Shown here: positions 22,388 to 31,589 of the stretch, piece by piece
Layout: every line of letters starts with the position of its first letter
Numbering within the stretch: the stretch's first letter is position 1
From: Austwickia sp040006675
Lineage (GTDB): Bacteria > Actinomycetota > Actinomycetes > Actinomycetales > Dermatophilaceae
Assembly: GCA_040006675.1 (NCBI GenBank)
Contig: JBDTWM010000014.1
Location: 1 to 36,413, forward strand
Direction: 5' to 3'
Length of the DNA stretch: 36,413 nt
Notes under the pieces: generated by a model
What the model was told of the DNA's origin: nothing
Databases searched by the model: none
The model's input: only the letters and a program-made list of their open reading frames with translations
Position numbers and translations under genes: made by a program

Positions 22388-25300
22388 ATGGTGGTTTTGG
22401 AGCGTCGCACCCCGGAAGGCGGAGCATCCCGCGCGTCGCGGATCTGGGGGAGCGGATCCGAACTCGACCCGGATGAGCGTGCCGTGGCGTGCCATCGAGG
22501 AGGTCGTGCGGTGGTGCTGGGCGCCCCGGGGACGGGTAAGACGACCGCGGTCCTGGCGGCCGTGTTCGACCGGATCGACGAGGGCGTGTCCCCGGACGCG
22601 TGCCTCGTCCTGACCCCCCGGCGCTCCGCCGCTGCCGAGCTGCGCGACCGGATCGCGACCGGCCTGTCGAGGGCCGCGACGCAGCCGCTCGCCCGCACCC
22701 CGTCGTCGTTGGCGTTCGCGCTGTTGAGCGCACGTGCTGCCGCCGAACGAATGCCCGAGCCGAGACTGCTCAGCGGACCGGAGCAGGACGTGATCCTGCG
22801 GGAGCTGCTCGCGGGGCACGCGGACGGCCTGGGTCGTCGGGCCGCCTGGCCTGACCGACTGGCCGGGGCCCTCGCCACGCGGGGCTTTCGCGGGGAGCTG
22901 AGGGATCTCCTGATGCGCGCCACGGAACGCGACATCTCACCATCCGAGCTCGCCTCGCTGGGTCGTCGGCTGCGCCGACCCGAATGGGTCGCTGCAGCCG
23001 CGGTGGCCGAGGAGTACGAGGACGTGACCGCGCTGTCGAGCCCGGGGGGATACGACCCGGCGGCCATCCTCGGCGCTGCCGCGGACGCGCTCGATGCCGA
23101 TCCCGACCTCCTGGCGAGCGTGCTGCCCGGGCTTGCGGTGATCGTCATGGACGACGCCCAGGAGCTCACCCCGCCGGGGGCGCGACTGGTGGCGCGGGCC
23201 GCGAGCCTCGGAGCTGATCTCCTTCTCGTCGGCGACCCGGACGCAGCCACCCACTCGTTCCGCGGCGCAGACCCGCAGCTCTTCACATCGATGGCGGGGG
23301 GAGGCCCGACGTACGTGTTGCGGCATCGCTGGCGGTCCTCCGGGGAACCGGCGGCAGTGGCCGACCGGGTGGCCGGGCGCATCGGGGTGCACGGGAGCGC
23401 GGCGCATCGAGCGCCGGCGCCGGCCCAGCCCGAACCCCTGCCCGCCGAGGCAGGGGTCGATGCATCACCCAGGGCGCGCGTGCTGCTGGCCAGCACGGCG
23501 GCAGAGGAGTCCCGTCACGTCGTCCAGGCGCTGCGCAACGCGCATCTGCTCCACGATCTGCCCTGGTCGCACATGGCGGTGATCGTGCGCGGAGGGCATC
23601 GGGCGGGGGGGTTGCGCCGTGCGCTGTGCGCCGCGGGCGTGCCGCACGCGGTTGCGGGGACGCAGGGCCCCCTTCGGGAAGAACCGGTTGTGCGTGCACT
23701 GATGCTGCTGCTGCGCGTCAGCTTGAGCGTCGCATCGTCGGAGGCGCAGCCGGAGCCGGAGCCGCTGAGCTCCGACGAGGCGTACGAGCTCCTCACCTCC
23801 CCCCTCGGCGGGATGGACGGCTTGGCCGTCCGCAGGATGCGGCGGGCGCTGCGCCGCGCAGCGGCGGAGGTGCAGCGCCGCTCCATGGGCTCGCGCGAGG
23901 CGACGACGTCGCTGGACGTGTCGCCGGTTGCCGCCCGTGGCGCCCAGGACGTGCTGGTCGCGGGGCTGCTCGGCGACGGCGTGCTCGACGAGATCGGCGC
24001 GGTGGGGGAAGCCCCGAGACGCCTCGCGCGCGCCCTGACCGCGGGAGCACGGGCGGCACGGCGCGAGGGTGGACGCTGGGACCGCGGGGTGAGCGCGCAC
24101 AGCGTGTTGTGGGCCATCTGGGAAGGTCTGGGCGTCGCGGAGACGTGGCGCCGGACCGCCGTGGCCGGGGGGTCGGCCGGGACCTGGGCGGATCGCTGCC
24201 TCGATGCGGCGGTGGCCCTGTTCGACGCGGCGGCGCGCTACGTGGACCGGCTTCCGGGCCGTGGTCCCGACGGGTTCTGGGCCCACCTCGAGAGCCAGGA
24301 CGTGGCGGGTGACAGCCTGGTGGTCGCGGCGCCCGCCGACGACGCGGTGACGCTGACCACGCCGCAGGGCGCCGCCGGTCGTGAGTGGGACCTCGTCGTC
24401 GTGGCAGGCGTTCAGGACGGGGTGTGGCCGGACCTGCGACTGCGCGGGTCAATCCTGGGCTCCCAGGATCTCGTGGAGTGGGCCTCTGGACGACCACCGG
24501 GCGGTCCCGAGAGCGTCCGCGCCGCGATCGCCGCGGTGGCACACGACGAGACGCGACTCTTCCACGTCGCGGTGACGCGCACCCGCGGGGACTTGTTGGT
24601 CACCGCCGTCGCGGGCGCGGAGGATCAACCGTCGCCGTTCCTGGAGCTGGTCGAGGCCGGCGCCACGGACCCGGATCGCCCGGCCGATGCCGCACCGCGC
24701 GAGATCACGCTCCCCGGGGCAGTCGCGGAGTTGCGGCGCGCCGTGGTCCTCGCGGCGACCGATGCGCAGCGACTGGCCGCCGCGCGGCGGCTGCGTCTGT
24801 TGGACGCCCGCGGCGTCCGCGGCGCCCACCCCGCGTCGTGGTGGGGGCTCGCGGACGTCAGCGACGACCGGCCGCGCAGGGATGGCGGCGACACCCTGAT
24901 CGTGTCGCCCTCCCACGTAGAGGCGCTCCAACAGTGCGGGCTCCGCTGGTTGTTCCAAACGAGCGGGGGCGACCCGCGCACGGGCGGCGGTGCCGATGCC
25001 GTGGGCACTCTGGTGCACGCGATCGCCGCCGAGGTCGACAACGCCGATCCCGCCGCCCTCCACATCGCGCTCGACGCCCGGTGGCCGAGCCTGGGGGTCC
25101 CCGACGGCTGGGTCTCAGAGCGTCGGCGACGCCTGGCCCACGACATGCTGTCGCGCCTGGCGCGCTATCACGCCCACGCCGACGCAGCCGGGTGGGCCCT
25201 GGTCGGGCGGGAGGTCACCCTCCGTGCCCAGGTCGGCCCGGTGACGGTCCGCGGCCGCGTCGATCGGCTTGAGCGATCTGCCGACGGCTCGCTGCGGGTT

Positions 25301-25723
25301 GTCGACCTCAAAACCGGCTCCAGCAAACCGCGTCACACGGACATCGCGCGACACCCTCAGCTCGGTGCCTACCAGGCGATGGTGGAGGAGGGCGAGCTGG
25401 CCGACAGCGAAGCCTCCGATGACCCGTCGGCCACGCTCGGGGAGCAGGGGTCGGGTGAGGTCGGTCGGACGCGGCACGAGGCGGCCCGTTCCGGCGGCGC
25501 GGCGCTCTTGCAGCTCGGCTCAGCTGCCGCGACGACAAAGGTCGACGTGCAGGTGCAGGCAGCCCTCGGGAGCGACGAGGAACCGGGGTGGGCGCACCGT
25601 CTCCTCGCCGACGCCGCCGACGCCATGGCCTCATCGACGTTCGCCGCGAGCAGCGGCCCCTGGTGCCGGACCTGCCGGTTCCGCGCCAGTTGTCCTGCGA
25701 GTGCCGACGGGAAGGTGATCTGA
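22388..25723 (+). CDS. adnA: AdnA-like subunit of the AdnAB helicase-nuclease
   Basis: The 1111-residue protein has a UvrD-like motor and a C-terminal RecB-type nuclease. Walker A is GAPGTGKTT (45-53). Motif II reads VMDDAQEL, with Asp instead of the usual catalytic Glu, fitting the weaker AdnA motor described in mycobacteria. Later motor motifs include TTPQGAAGREWDLVVVAG and FHVAVTRTRGDLL. The nuclease has GRVDRLER and VVDLKTG (about residues 959 and 975), and cysteines in LQQCGLRWLF and WCRTCRFRASC that would bind a 4Fe-4S cluster. AdnAB resects double-strand breaks for recombination. It runs directly into adnB (one base between stop and start). The ATG at 22388 is chosen over upstream starts because these would overlap the ATL gene. 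Confidence 0.92.
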   Translation: MVVLERRTPEGGASRASRIWGSGSELDPDERAVACHRGGRAVVLGAPGTGKTTAVLAAVFDRIDEGVSPDACLVLTPRRSAAAELRDRIATGLSRAATQPLARTPSSLAFALLSARAAAERMPEPRLLSGPEQDVILRELLAGHADGLGRRAAWPDRLAGALATRGFRGELRDLLMRATERDISPSELASLGRRLRRPEWVAAAAVAEEYEDVTALSSPGGYDPAAILGAAADALDADPDLLASVLPGLAVIVMDDAQELTPPGARLVARAASLGADLLLVGDPDAATHSFRGADPQLFTSMAGGGPTYVLRHRWRSSGEPAAVADRVAGRIGVHGSAAHRAPAPAQPEPLPAEAGVDASPRARVLLASTAAEESRHVVQALRNAHLLHDLPWSHMAVIVRGGHRAGGLRRALCAAGVPHAVAGTQGPLREEPVVRALMLLLRVSLSVASSEAQPEPEPLSSDEAYELLTSPLGGMDGLAVRRMRRALRRAAAEVQRRSMGSREATTSLDVSPVAARGAQDVLVAGLLGDGVLDEIGAVGEAPRRLARALTAGARAARREGGRWDRGVSAHSVLWAIWEGLGVAETWRRTAVAGGSAGTWADRCLDAAVALFDAAARYVDRLPGRGPDGFWAHLESQDVAGDSLVVAAPADDAVTLTTPQGAAGREWDLVVVAGVQDGVWPDLRLRGSILGSQDLVEWASGRPPGGPESVRAAIAAVAHDETRLFHVAVTRTRGDLLVTAVAGAEDQPSPFLELVEAGATDPDRPADAAPREITLPGAVAELRRAVVLAATDAQRLAAARRLRLLDARGVRGAHPASWWGLADVSDDRPRRDGGDTLIVSPSHVEALQQCGLRWLFQTSGGDPRTGGGADAVGTLVHAIAAEVDNADPAALHIALDARWPSLGVPDGWVSERRRRLAHDMLSRLARYHAHADAAGWALVGREVTLRAQVGPVTVRGRVDRLERSADGSLRVVDLKTGSSKPRHTDIARHPQLGAYQAMVEEGELADSEASDDPSATLGEQGSGEVGRTRHEAARSGGAALLQLGSAAATTKVDVQVQAALGSDEEPGWAHRLLADAADAMASSTFAASSGPWCRTCRFRASCPASADGKVI

Positions 25724-25724
25724 C

Positions 25725-28700
25725 GTGCCCGGCATGGGAGCTGACGAGATCGCGGATCTCCTGGGCCTGCCCCGCCCCACGCCCGAGCAACGGACCGTGA
25801 TCGAGGCCCCTCACGACCACGTGTTGGTGGTGGCGGGCGCCGGGTCCGGCAAGACCGAGACCATGGCCTCCAGGGTCGTGTGGCTCGTGGCCAACGAGGT
25901 GGTGAGGCCCGGTGAGGTCTTGGGGCTCACCTTCACGCGCAAGGCCGCGACCGAGCTCGCGACCCGCGTGTCCCGCCGACTCGGGTCGCTGCGCGAGATC
26001 GCTGGCGGGCACGGGCTGTGGGACGCGGGGGATCCGACGGTCGACGCACCCTCCGTATCCACCTACCACGCGTACGCGGGACGGGTCGTCGCCGAGCACG
26101 GCCTACTCCTCGGCGTCGAGCCGGAAGCCCGGCTTCTGACCCCCGCGTCCGCCTGGCAGCTCGCGCACGAGGTGACCACGTCGTACGACGGCCCGATGGA
26201 CGCGGTCTCCTCGGCTGAGTCCACGGTGACCCGGGCCGTTCTCCATCTTTCCGGAGAGCTGGCCGAACACCTCAGGACGGTCGACGAGCTCGACGGGTGG
26301 TACGAGGAGTTCACCTCTCGTGTGCAGGCATTGCCGACCGCCGCAGGCTCGCGACGGATCCCGGCGGACGTGCGCGAGCTGTTGGGCTCGGTCGCCGCGC
26401 GCCGCCAGATCCTGCCGCTCGTGAACGCGTACGACCAGGCAAAGCGTCGTCGGGACTGTCTCGACTTCGCGGACCAGGTGGCTCTGGCAGCGCGGCTTGC
26501 GAGCACGTTCACCAATGTGGCGCGCCGTGAGCGCGATGATGTGGGCGCGGTGCTCTTGGACGAGTTCCAGGACACGAGCGAGGCCCAGCTGGAGCTGCTG
26601 CACTCGCTGTTCGCGGCCCCGGCCGCCGGCCCGAGCGTGCCGGTGATGGCGGTAGGTGACCCCCACCAGGCGATCTACGGGTGGCGCGGTGCCAGCGCGA
26701 ACACGCTGGCGCGGTTCACCACCCGTTTCCCCTCGGCGGGCTCCCGACCTTCACACGGAGAGCACGGCGCTGTGGACAGCGCCACCGGGCGGGTGTTATC
26801 TCTGTCGCTGAGCTGGCGCAACGACGAGCGCATCCTGACGGCGGCCCACCGCGTCTCTGCCCCGCTCGCGGACGGTCCTGTCCCCGTGCGCCGGCTGATC
26901 CCCGCGCCGGGGGCCGCGCTCGGGACGGTCGAGGTCGCCCGACTGCCCACCGTGGAGTCCGAGGCGTCGCACGTCGCGCAGCGGATCGCCTCGGCATGGT
27001 TCCGTCCGGACGGGCAGCCCACCGGGCTCAGCGCGGCTGTCTTGTGCCGTCGACGCGCGCAGTTCCCCGCGATCGTCGATGCGTTGCGCGGACGCGGCGT
27101 TCCGGTGGAGGTTGTGGGGCTCGGCGGGCTCCTCACGACGCCCGAGGTGCAGGATGTCGTGTGCCTGTTGAGCGTTGTCCACGACCCGAGCCGGGCCGAC
27201 CGCCTCCTGCGGTTGCTCGTTGGGCCGCCGTGTCGTCTTGGCGCCGCCGATCTGGACGGTCTGGCGGCTTGGGCCGGGCATCTGGGGCGTGTCCCGCTAC
27301 CCCTCGTCGGCTCCCGCCCACGGCCGAACGGCGACGTGCCGACCGACGCGGCGACGGACGCGGCGACGGATGTGCCGGTCGGCGACGCCGGAGCACCGTG
27401 GACGACCGCCGACCCGATGACGCGTCCGGAGAGCGTCCGAGACGAGCCTGGCCTGGTGGAAGCCATCGAACAGCTTCCCCCGCCGGCCTGGGTCGGCCCG
27501 GAGGGCCAGCGGATCGGGCGGGTCGCTCGGCGCAGGATCTCGTGGCTGGCGGGCGTCGTGCAAAAGGTGCGAGCCGTGTCGGCCATCGGCGTCGCCGACG
27601 TGGTGGGCGAAGCCGAGCGGTCCCTGGGACTCGACGTGGAGGTGGCCTCGCGGCCTGACCGTCCCCCGGAGGAGTCACGCCTGCATCTCGACGCATTCGC
27701 CGATGCCGCCGCCTCGTTCCAGGCGAGCGCGGACCGGCCGACGCTGGGTGGCTTCCTCGACTGGCTCGATGCGGCGCAGTCCGAGGAGCAGGGCCTGGAC
27801 GTCCCGGTCGCGGCCGTGTCCCGCGCTGCGGTGCAGGTGCTGACGGTGCACGCCGCCAAGGGCCTGGAATGGGACCTCGTCGCGGTGCCCGGGCTCATAG
27901 AGGGCACCTTCCCGAGCACCGCGTCCGCGCTTTCCTCGCGGCGAGACGGACGGTGGGTCGTGCCGGACGCCCGGGACAAGGGTTGGTGCGTCGGGCTGGG
28001 ATCCTTGCCGTACGACCTGCGTGGCGACGCGGACGGACTTCCCGTGCTCGACTGGCGCTCAGCCGCCCACACGGCCCAGTTGCTACGGTCGTTTCAGAAG
28101 TTCGTGGACGCCGGAGGCGAACGAACGATCCGTGAAGAACGCCGGCTCGCGTACGTCGCGCTCACCCGCGCTCGGCACCTGTGTCTGCTCAGTTGCTCCG
28201 TGTGGACCGACGCGACGACCCCCCGGGTGACCTCGCGATTCCTGCGGGAACTGCTGGGCGAGCCCGTCTGGTTCGACACCGGGATCGACCCGCACGAGGC
28301 CGGAGACATCACCGTCGGCCCCTGGGCGCCCATGCCGACGCCGGACGAACACGGGCGATGCACCCGCCCTGAGCCGATCGACGGACAGACCGCGAGCTGG
28401 CCGGCGGAACCCGCACCCCACCGGCGAGCCGTGCTGGAGGACGCGGCGCGGCTCATTTGGTCATTGCCCGACCCCCCTCTGCCTGACCGCAGCACACCGG
28501 CCGGCGAGGCGTCGCCGGCGCGATCTGCGTCTAGCTGCGCAGTGAGTGACCCGCGGGTGGCGTGGGCCGACGAGGTCGTCCGTGCGGCAGCGGCCGGATC
28601 GATCCTCGACCGCGAGCTCGTCGCGCTGCTCGCGGAACGGGACGAGGCGACGGCCCGCCGGGGTGTCCCGACAGTACGGATGCCGCAGCACCTTTCCGTG

Positions 28701-29300
28701 TCAGGGCTGGTCGCGCTCTCACGCGACGAGGACTCCTACGCGATCGACCTGCGTCGTCCCATGCCTCGAGCGCCGACCGAGGGCGCCCACGCTGGTCGGG
28801 AGTTCCACGCCTGGGTCGAGAGCCATTTTCAGCGGGCCGCGATGCTCGACCTTGACGACCTCCCGGGGAACGCGGACGGCGTCGACCCCTCGCAGACGCA
28901 GGCCGTCGAGTCCCGCGCGCGGTTCCTCGACGCCGAATGGGCCGATCGGGTGCCGTTGGAGGTCGAGCTCCCGGTGGAGATCACGATCGCGGGGGTTGCG
29001 GTGCGGGGGCGGATCGACGCCATCTTCCCCGACCCCGACCCCGACCCCTCGTCCCGAGGCGTGGTCATCGTCGACTGGAAGACCGGGCGGGCGGGGGGGC
29101 GCAGGGCCTGCGCGGTCGCGACCCAGCTGGCGATCTACCGCCTCGCCTACGCCAGGCTCCGAGGACTCGACGAGACGCAGGTCCGCGCTGCCTACTACAA
29201 CGCCGAGACCGGCCGGACCGTATACCCCGACCTTCCCTCCACGGCCGAGCTGGAGGCTGCGCTCATCGGGTCCGCGCCCCGCGTGGCAGAGGCGTGGTGA
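25725..29300 (+). CDS. adnB: AdnB-like subunit of the AdnAB helicase-nuclease
   Basis: This 1191-residue UvrD-family motor-nuclease has Walker A AGAGSGKT (37-44), LGLTFTRKAATEL, motif II VLLDEFQDTSEAQ, MAVGDPHQAIYGWRGA, a LTVHAAKGLEWDLVAVPG segment, and EERRLAYVALTRAR. The nuclease domain follows: AGREFHAWVESHF, GRIDAIFP and VIVDWKTGRAGG. Unlike AdnA, it has no cysteine cluster by the nuclease, and its motor motifs are intact, which matches the role of AdnB as lead motor. The GTG start sits one base after the adnA stop, with GGAAGG in the adnA tail. A low-complexity insertion near residue 545 repeats Thr-Asp-Ala. It converges on the phosphotransferase gene. Confidence 0.94.
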   Translation: MPGMGADEIADLLGLPRPTPEQRTVIEAPHDHVLVVAGAGSGKTETMASRVVWLVANEVVRPGEVLGLTFTRKAATELATRVSRRLGSLREIAGGHGLWDAGDPTVDAPSVSTYHAYAGRVVAEHGLLLGVEPEARLLTPASAWQLAHEVTTSYDGPMDAVSSAESTVTRAVLHLSGELAEHLRTVDELDGWYEEFTSRVQALPTAAGSRRIPADVRELLGSVAARRQILPLVNAYDQAKRRRDCLDFADQVALAARLASTFTNVARRERDDVGAVLLDEFQDTSEAQLELLHSLFAAPAAGPSVPVMAVGDPHQAIYGWRGASANTLARFTTRFPSAGSRPSHGEHGAVDSATGRVLSLSLSWRNDERILTAAHRVSAPLADGPVPVRRLIPAPGAALGTVEVARLPTVESEASHVAQRIASAWFRPDGQPTGLSAAVLCRRRAQFPAIVDALRGRGVPVEVVGLGGLLTTPEVQDVVCLLSVVHDPSRADRLLRLLVGPPCRLGAADLDGLAAWAGHLGRVPLPLVGSRPRPNGDVPTDAATDAATDVPVGDAGAPWTTADPMTRPESVRDEPGLVEAIEQLPPPAWVGPEGQRIGRVARRRISWLAGVVQKVRAVSAIGVADVVGEAERSLGLDVEVASRPDRPPEESRLHLDAFADAAASFQASADRPTLGGFLDWLDAAQSEEQGLDVPVAAVSRAAVQVLTVHAAKGLEWDLVAVPGLIEGTFPSTASALSSRRDGRWVVPDARDKGWCVGLGSLPYDLRGDADGLPVLDWRSAAHTAQLLRSFQKFVDAGGERTIREERRLAYVALTRARHLCLLSCSVWTDATTPRVTSRFLRELLGEPVWFDTGIDPHEAGDITVGPWAPMPTPDEHGRCTRPEPIDGQTASWPAEPAPHRRAVLEDAARLIWSLPDPPLPDRSTPAGEASPARSASSCAVSDPRVAWADEVVRAAAAGSILDRELVALLAERDEATARRGVPTVRMPQHLSVSGLVALSRDEDSYAIDLRRPMPRAPTEGAHAGREFHAWVESHFQRAAMLDLDDLPGNADGVDPSQTQAVESRARFLDAEWADRVPLEVELPVEITIAGVAVRGRIDAIFPDPDPDPSSRGVVIVDWKTGRAGGRRACAVATQLAIYRLAYARLRGLDETQVRAAYYNAETGRTVYPDLPSTAELEAALIGSAPRVAEAW

Positions 29301-29393
29301 ACAGTCCACGACCCGCTCGTGTCACGGCGAGTGTCCCGCGTGTCCTGCCTGCGCTGCGTGTTCAGCGGGTTGAGTCGGGGAAGGCATGTCGGA

Positions 29394-30515
29394 TCAGGGC
29401 GTCGCCTCCGAGGTCGGCTCCGTGTCGCGTCCGCTCGAAGGTCGCGAAGCGCGGGGCTGGGGCGCGGGTCCCGACCAGCTCGCGTCCGCCGAGGGCGGGC
29501 CCGTGGTGTAGAGCCGGTCCGGCGCTGGGCCGCGGTCGAACACGACGGTGACGGCGGCCTCATCATGCCCGTCCCGCTGAGGCGACGCCGGGTCCCCGAC
29601 GTCGGCGTTGAGACGCCGCAGCGCCTTCGCCGCCGCCTCGGTCGCAAGCTCGTCCATCGCGGACATCGCGGCCAGCAGGTCCGCGACCAGCCTCAACTCA
29701 GCGATGAGTCGGGCGCGGCTCTCTAGGTGAGGGTCCGGGTTTTCGAGGCGGCTCATGGCGTACGCCTCCAGCACCGTGTCCACCGTTTCGGGCGCAGCAG
29801 ACGCCACCAGTGCGGCGAAGTCCTCGGCGGGATCCCCCACCTTGGCGTCCTCCCACCCGACGATGGCGCGAATTCGGCCGCTGGCCGCGTACTCGTCGGA
29901 GGAGAAAGCCGCCAGCAGGTGCGCGCCGTCGAGATGTCCGTGCGTCGGGCACGGCGCGAAGCGCCACCACGACTCGTCGTCGAGGAGCCGTGCCCAGCGG
30001 GACAGCAACCCGACAGGCACCAGCCCGGTATGCGCCCCGCGGTCCACCTCGAGCCGGTGCCGCCGCCGGCATTCTCCCGCGTCGTAGACGGGCACCGCCG
30101 CCTCCTCGAACAGCCGACGGTCCACGTTGTGTAGATGTGCCACCGCTCGTCCGACCTCGGCGGCCAGCCCCGCGCCGGGAGGCATCGCGTAGAGCGACAA
30201 CGGATGGCCGCTGATCAGCGGATAGATCATCGCGCGGCGCCCGTCTCGCAACGCGACGAATCCCTTTGGCGACGGCACGGCGAAGGGGACGCGGCGCGCC
30301 AGCATCGAGAGCAGGGTGATCGACGCGTCCTGCCTGGCAGCCGCCGCGGCATCCGACGGGAGGCGCACGACCCAACGGCGGTGTTCGGCGTCCTCCACGA
30401 AGCCGACGCGGAACTGCTCGCCCGGTCGGCCACGCACCGCTTCGGCGCTGACGGGGGACAGGCCGGGCACGGCGGCGCTCGCCAAGGCAGCGAAGGTCAG
30501 GGCGTCGCGTGTCAC
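29394..30515 (-). CDS. Aminoglycoside-phosphotransferase-fold protein with degenerate active site
   Basis: This 373-residue protein has the APH/choline-kinase fold: nucleotide lobe (VVRLPSDAAAAARQ), hinge (AMIYPLISGHPLS), and the C-lobe motifs CPTHGHLDGAHLLAAF and AIVGWEDAKVGDPAEDFAAL. Active APH enzymes have HGDLHxxN and IDW. Here the catalytic Asp is His (HGHL), the Asn is His, and the metal-binding Asp is Gly (VGW). Kinase activity is therefore doubtful. An Asp two positions later (HLDG) could partly compensate. The last 60 residues are disordered. Similar proteins stand beside nudC in other Micrococcales (from memory). The GTG start is six bases after a TACGGT box. The function is unknown. 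Confidence 0.8.
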   Translation of the reverse strand: MTRDALTFAALASAAVPGLSPVSAEAVRGRPGEQFRVGFVEDAEHRRWVVRLPSDAAAAARQDASITLLSMLARRVPFAVPSPKGFVALRDGRRAMIYPLISGHPLSLYAMPPGAGLAAEVGRAVAHLHNVDRRLFEEAAVPVYDAGECRRRHRLEVDRGAHTGLVPVGLLSRWARLLDDESWWRFAPCPTHGHLDGAHLLAAFSSDEYAASGRIRAIVGWEDAKVGDPAEDFAALVASAAPETVDTVLEAYAMSRLENPDPHLESRARLIAELRLVADLLAAMSAMDELATEAAAKALRRLNADVGDPASPQRDGHDEAAVTVVFDRGPAPDRLYTTGPPSADASWSGPAPQPRASRPSSGRDTEPTSEATP

Positions 30516-30521
30516 GCTGCC

Positions 30522-30551
30522 ACCGTACCGACCTGCCCACCGGGAGGTCAC
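30522..30551 (-). promoter_or_regulatory. Promoter of the phosphotransferase-fold gene
   Basis: On the minus strand a -35-like GTGACC (30546-30551) and a -10-like TACGGT (30522-30527) are 18 bases apart. The -10 ends 6 bases before the GTG start, so transcription should begin at the start codon. This is the best-spaced promoter I can see in the window. Confidence 0.5.
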
Positions 30552-30574
30552 CCGACGGGCCCACTCGCGGCCGA

Positions 30575-30580
30575 TACGCT
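30575..30580 (+). promoter_or_regulatory. TACGCT -10 box for leaderless nudC
   Basis: TACGCT is followed by exactly 7 bases and then the ATG at 30588. It faces away from the phosphotransferase promoter, so two start sites share a 72-bp gap. Confidence 0.5.
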
Positions 30581-30587
30581 GAAGAGC

Positions 30588-31583
30588 ATGGACCCCGCGA
30601 CGGAGGGCGCTGCGCGGCGGGCATGGGCCTCCCCCCGCCCCGACGGCGACCTCGTCTCCCGGCTCGATCGACGATCCGACGAGCGTGTGCAGGTAGACCT
30701 CATGAGCCGGCTCCTCGCGAGCTCCGACACCCGGGTGCTGGACACCGCGGGGGAGGAGGTGCCGGTTCTCGCGGGCGGCGCGGCAACACGTCTGGTCACT
30801 CGACGCCCCCGGCCGGACGGTCCACAGGCAGACGATGTCGGAAGGGCAGCCTTCCTGGGCAGGGACGGCGCCGGGATCGCGTACGTGCTGATGCGCCACC
30901 CCGACAACACCCGGGCCCGACGGGTCCTCGGTCACTCGGGCGCCATCTGGGCCGACCTGCGTGAATGCGGCCCGTGGCTCGACGACCTGGCGCTCGAGCT
31001 CGCCCTCACCGCCGTGGGGCTGGCCCGTTGGCACGCCACCCACACGCACTGCCCACGCTGCGGGGCGCCCGCGCAGTCAGGGCAGTCGGGCTGGGTGCGG
31101 GTCTGCGTCCGGGACTCCTCCGTCCAATTTCCCCGGACCGACCCGGCCGTGATCATGTCCGTGATCGGGCCCGACGACCGCCTGCTTCTGGGTCGGGGTC
31201 CGCAGTTCAAGGCGGCGCGCGTGTCCGTCCTGGCGGGATTCGTGGAGCCGGGCGAGCGGCTCGAGGACGCCGTGGTGCGCGAGGTGGCCGAGGAGGTCGG
31301 CGTCGTCGTCGACACGGTCTCGTACGTCGGGAGCCAGCCGTGGCCGTTCCCGGCCTCGGTGATGATCGGTTACGAGGCGAGGACCTCGCAGGAGCGTCTC
31401 GTGCTCGACTCCGCCGAGATCGTCGAGGCGCGCTGGTGGGGCCGCGACGAACTCGCGGGGGAGCTCAGCGCGGGCACGGTGGGCATCGCGGGTCGTCTGT
31501 CGATCGCGCGTCGGCTCATCGAGCGTTGGTACGGAGGGCAGCTGGACCAGGTGCTGGAGGCCGGGACCGTCCGACAGCGCTGA
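30588..31583 (+). CDS. nudC: NAD+/NADH diphosphatase NudC
   Basis: The 331-residue Nudix hydrolase cleaves NADH to NMNH and AMP and can remove NAD caps from RNA. A zinc-ribbon region (HCPRCGAPAQSGQSGWVRVC) precedes the Nudix domain. The Nudix box GFVEPGERLEDAVVREVAEE fits Gx5Ex7REUxEExGU, and the NudC tag SQPWPFPASVM follows. In E. coli the ribbon has four cysteines. Here only three are present, the last being replaced by Asp (CVRD). The ATG was chosen from the TACGCT box 7 bases upstream. The gene corresponds to Rv3199c and converges on the mycoredoxin gene with only six bases between the stops. Confidence 0.93.
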   Translation: MDPATEGAARRAWASPRPDGDLVSRLDRRSDERVQVDLMSRLLASSDTRVLDTAGEEVPVLAGGAATRLVTRRPRPDGPQADDVGRAAFLGRDGAGIAYVLMRHPDNTRARRVLGHSGAIWADLRECGPWLDDLALELALTAVGLARWHATHTHCPRCGAPAQSGQSGWVRVCVRDSSVQFPRTDPAVIMSVIGPDDRLLLGRGPQFKAARVSVLAGFVEPGERLEDAVVREVAEEVGVVVDTVSYVGSQPWPFPASVMIGYEARTSQERLVLDSAEIVEARWWGRDELAGELSAGTVGIAGRLSIARRLIERWYGGQLDQVLEAGTVRQR

Positions 31584-31589
31584 GCCGGA

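Noticed and set aside
26675..28072. 465-codon minus-strand frame inside adnB
   Set aside because: Ser/Arg/Thr-rich antisense of a strongly supported helicase gene; no homology features.
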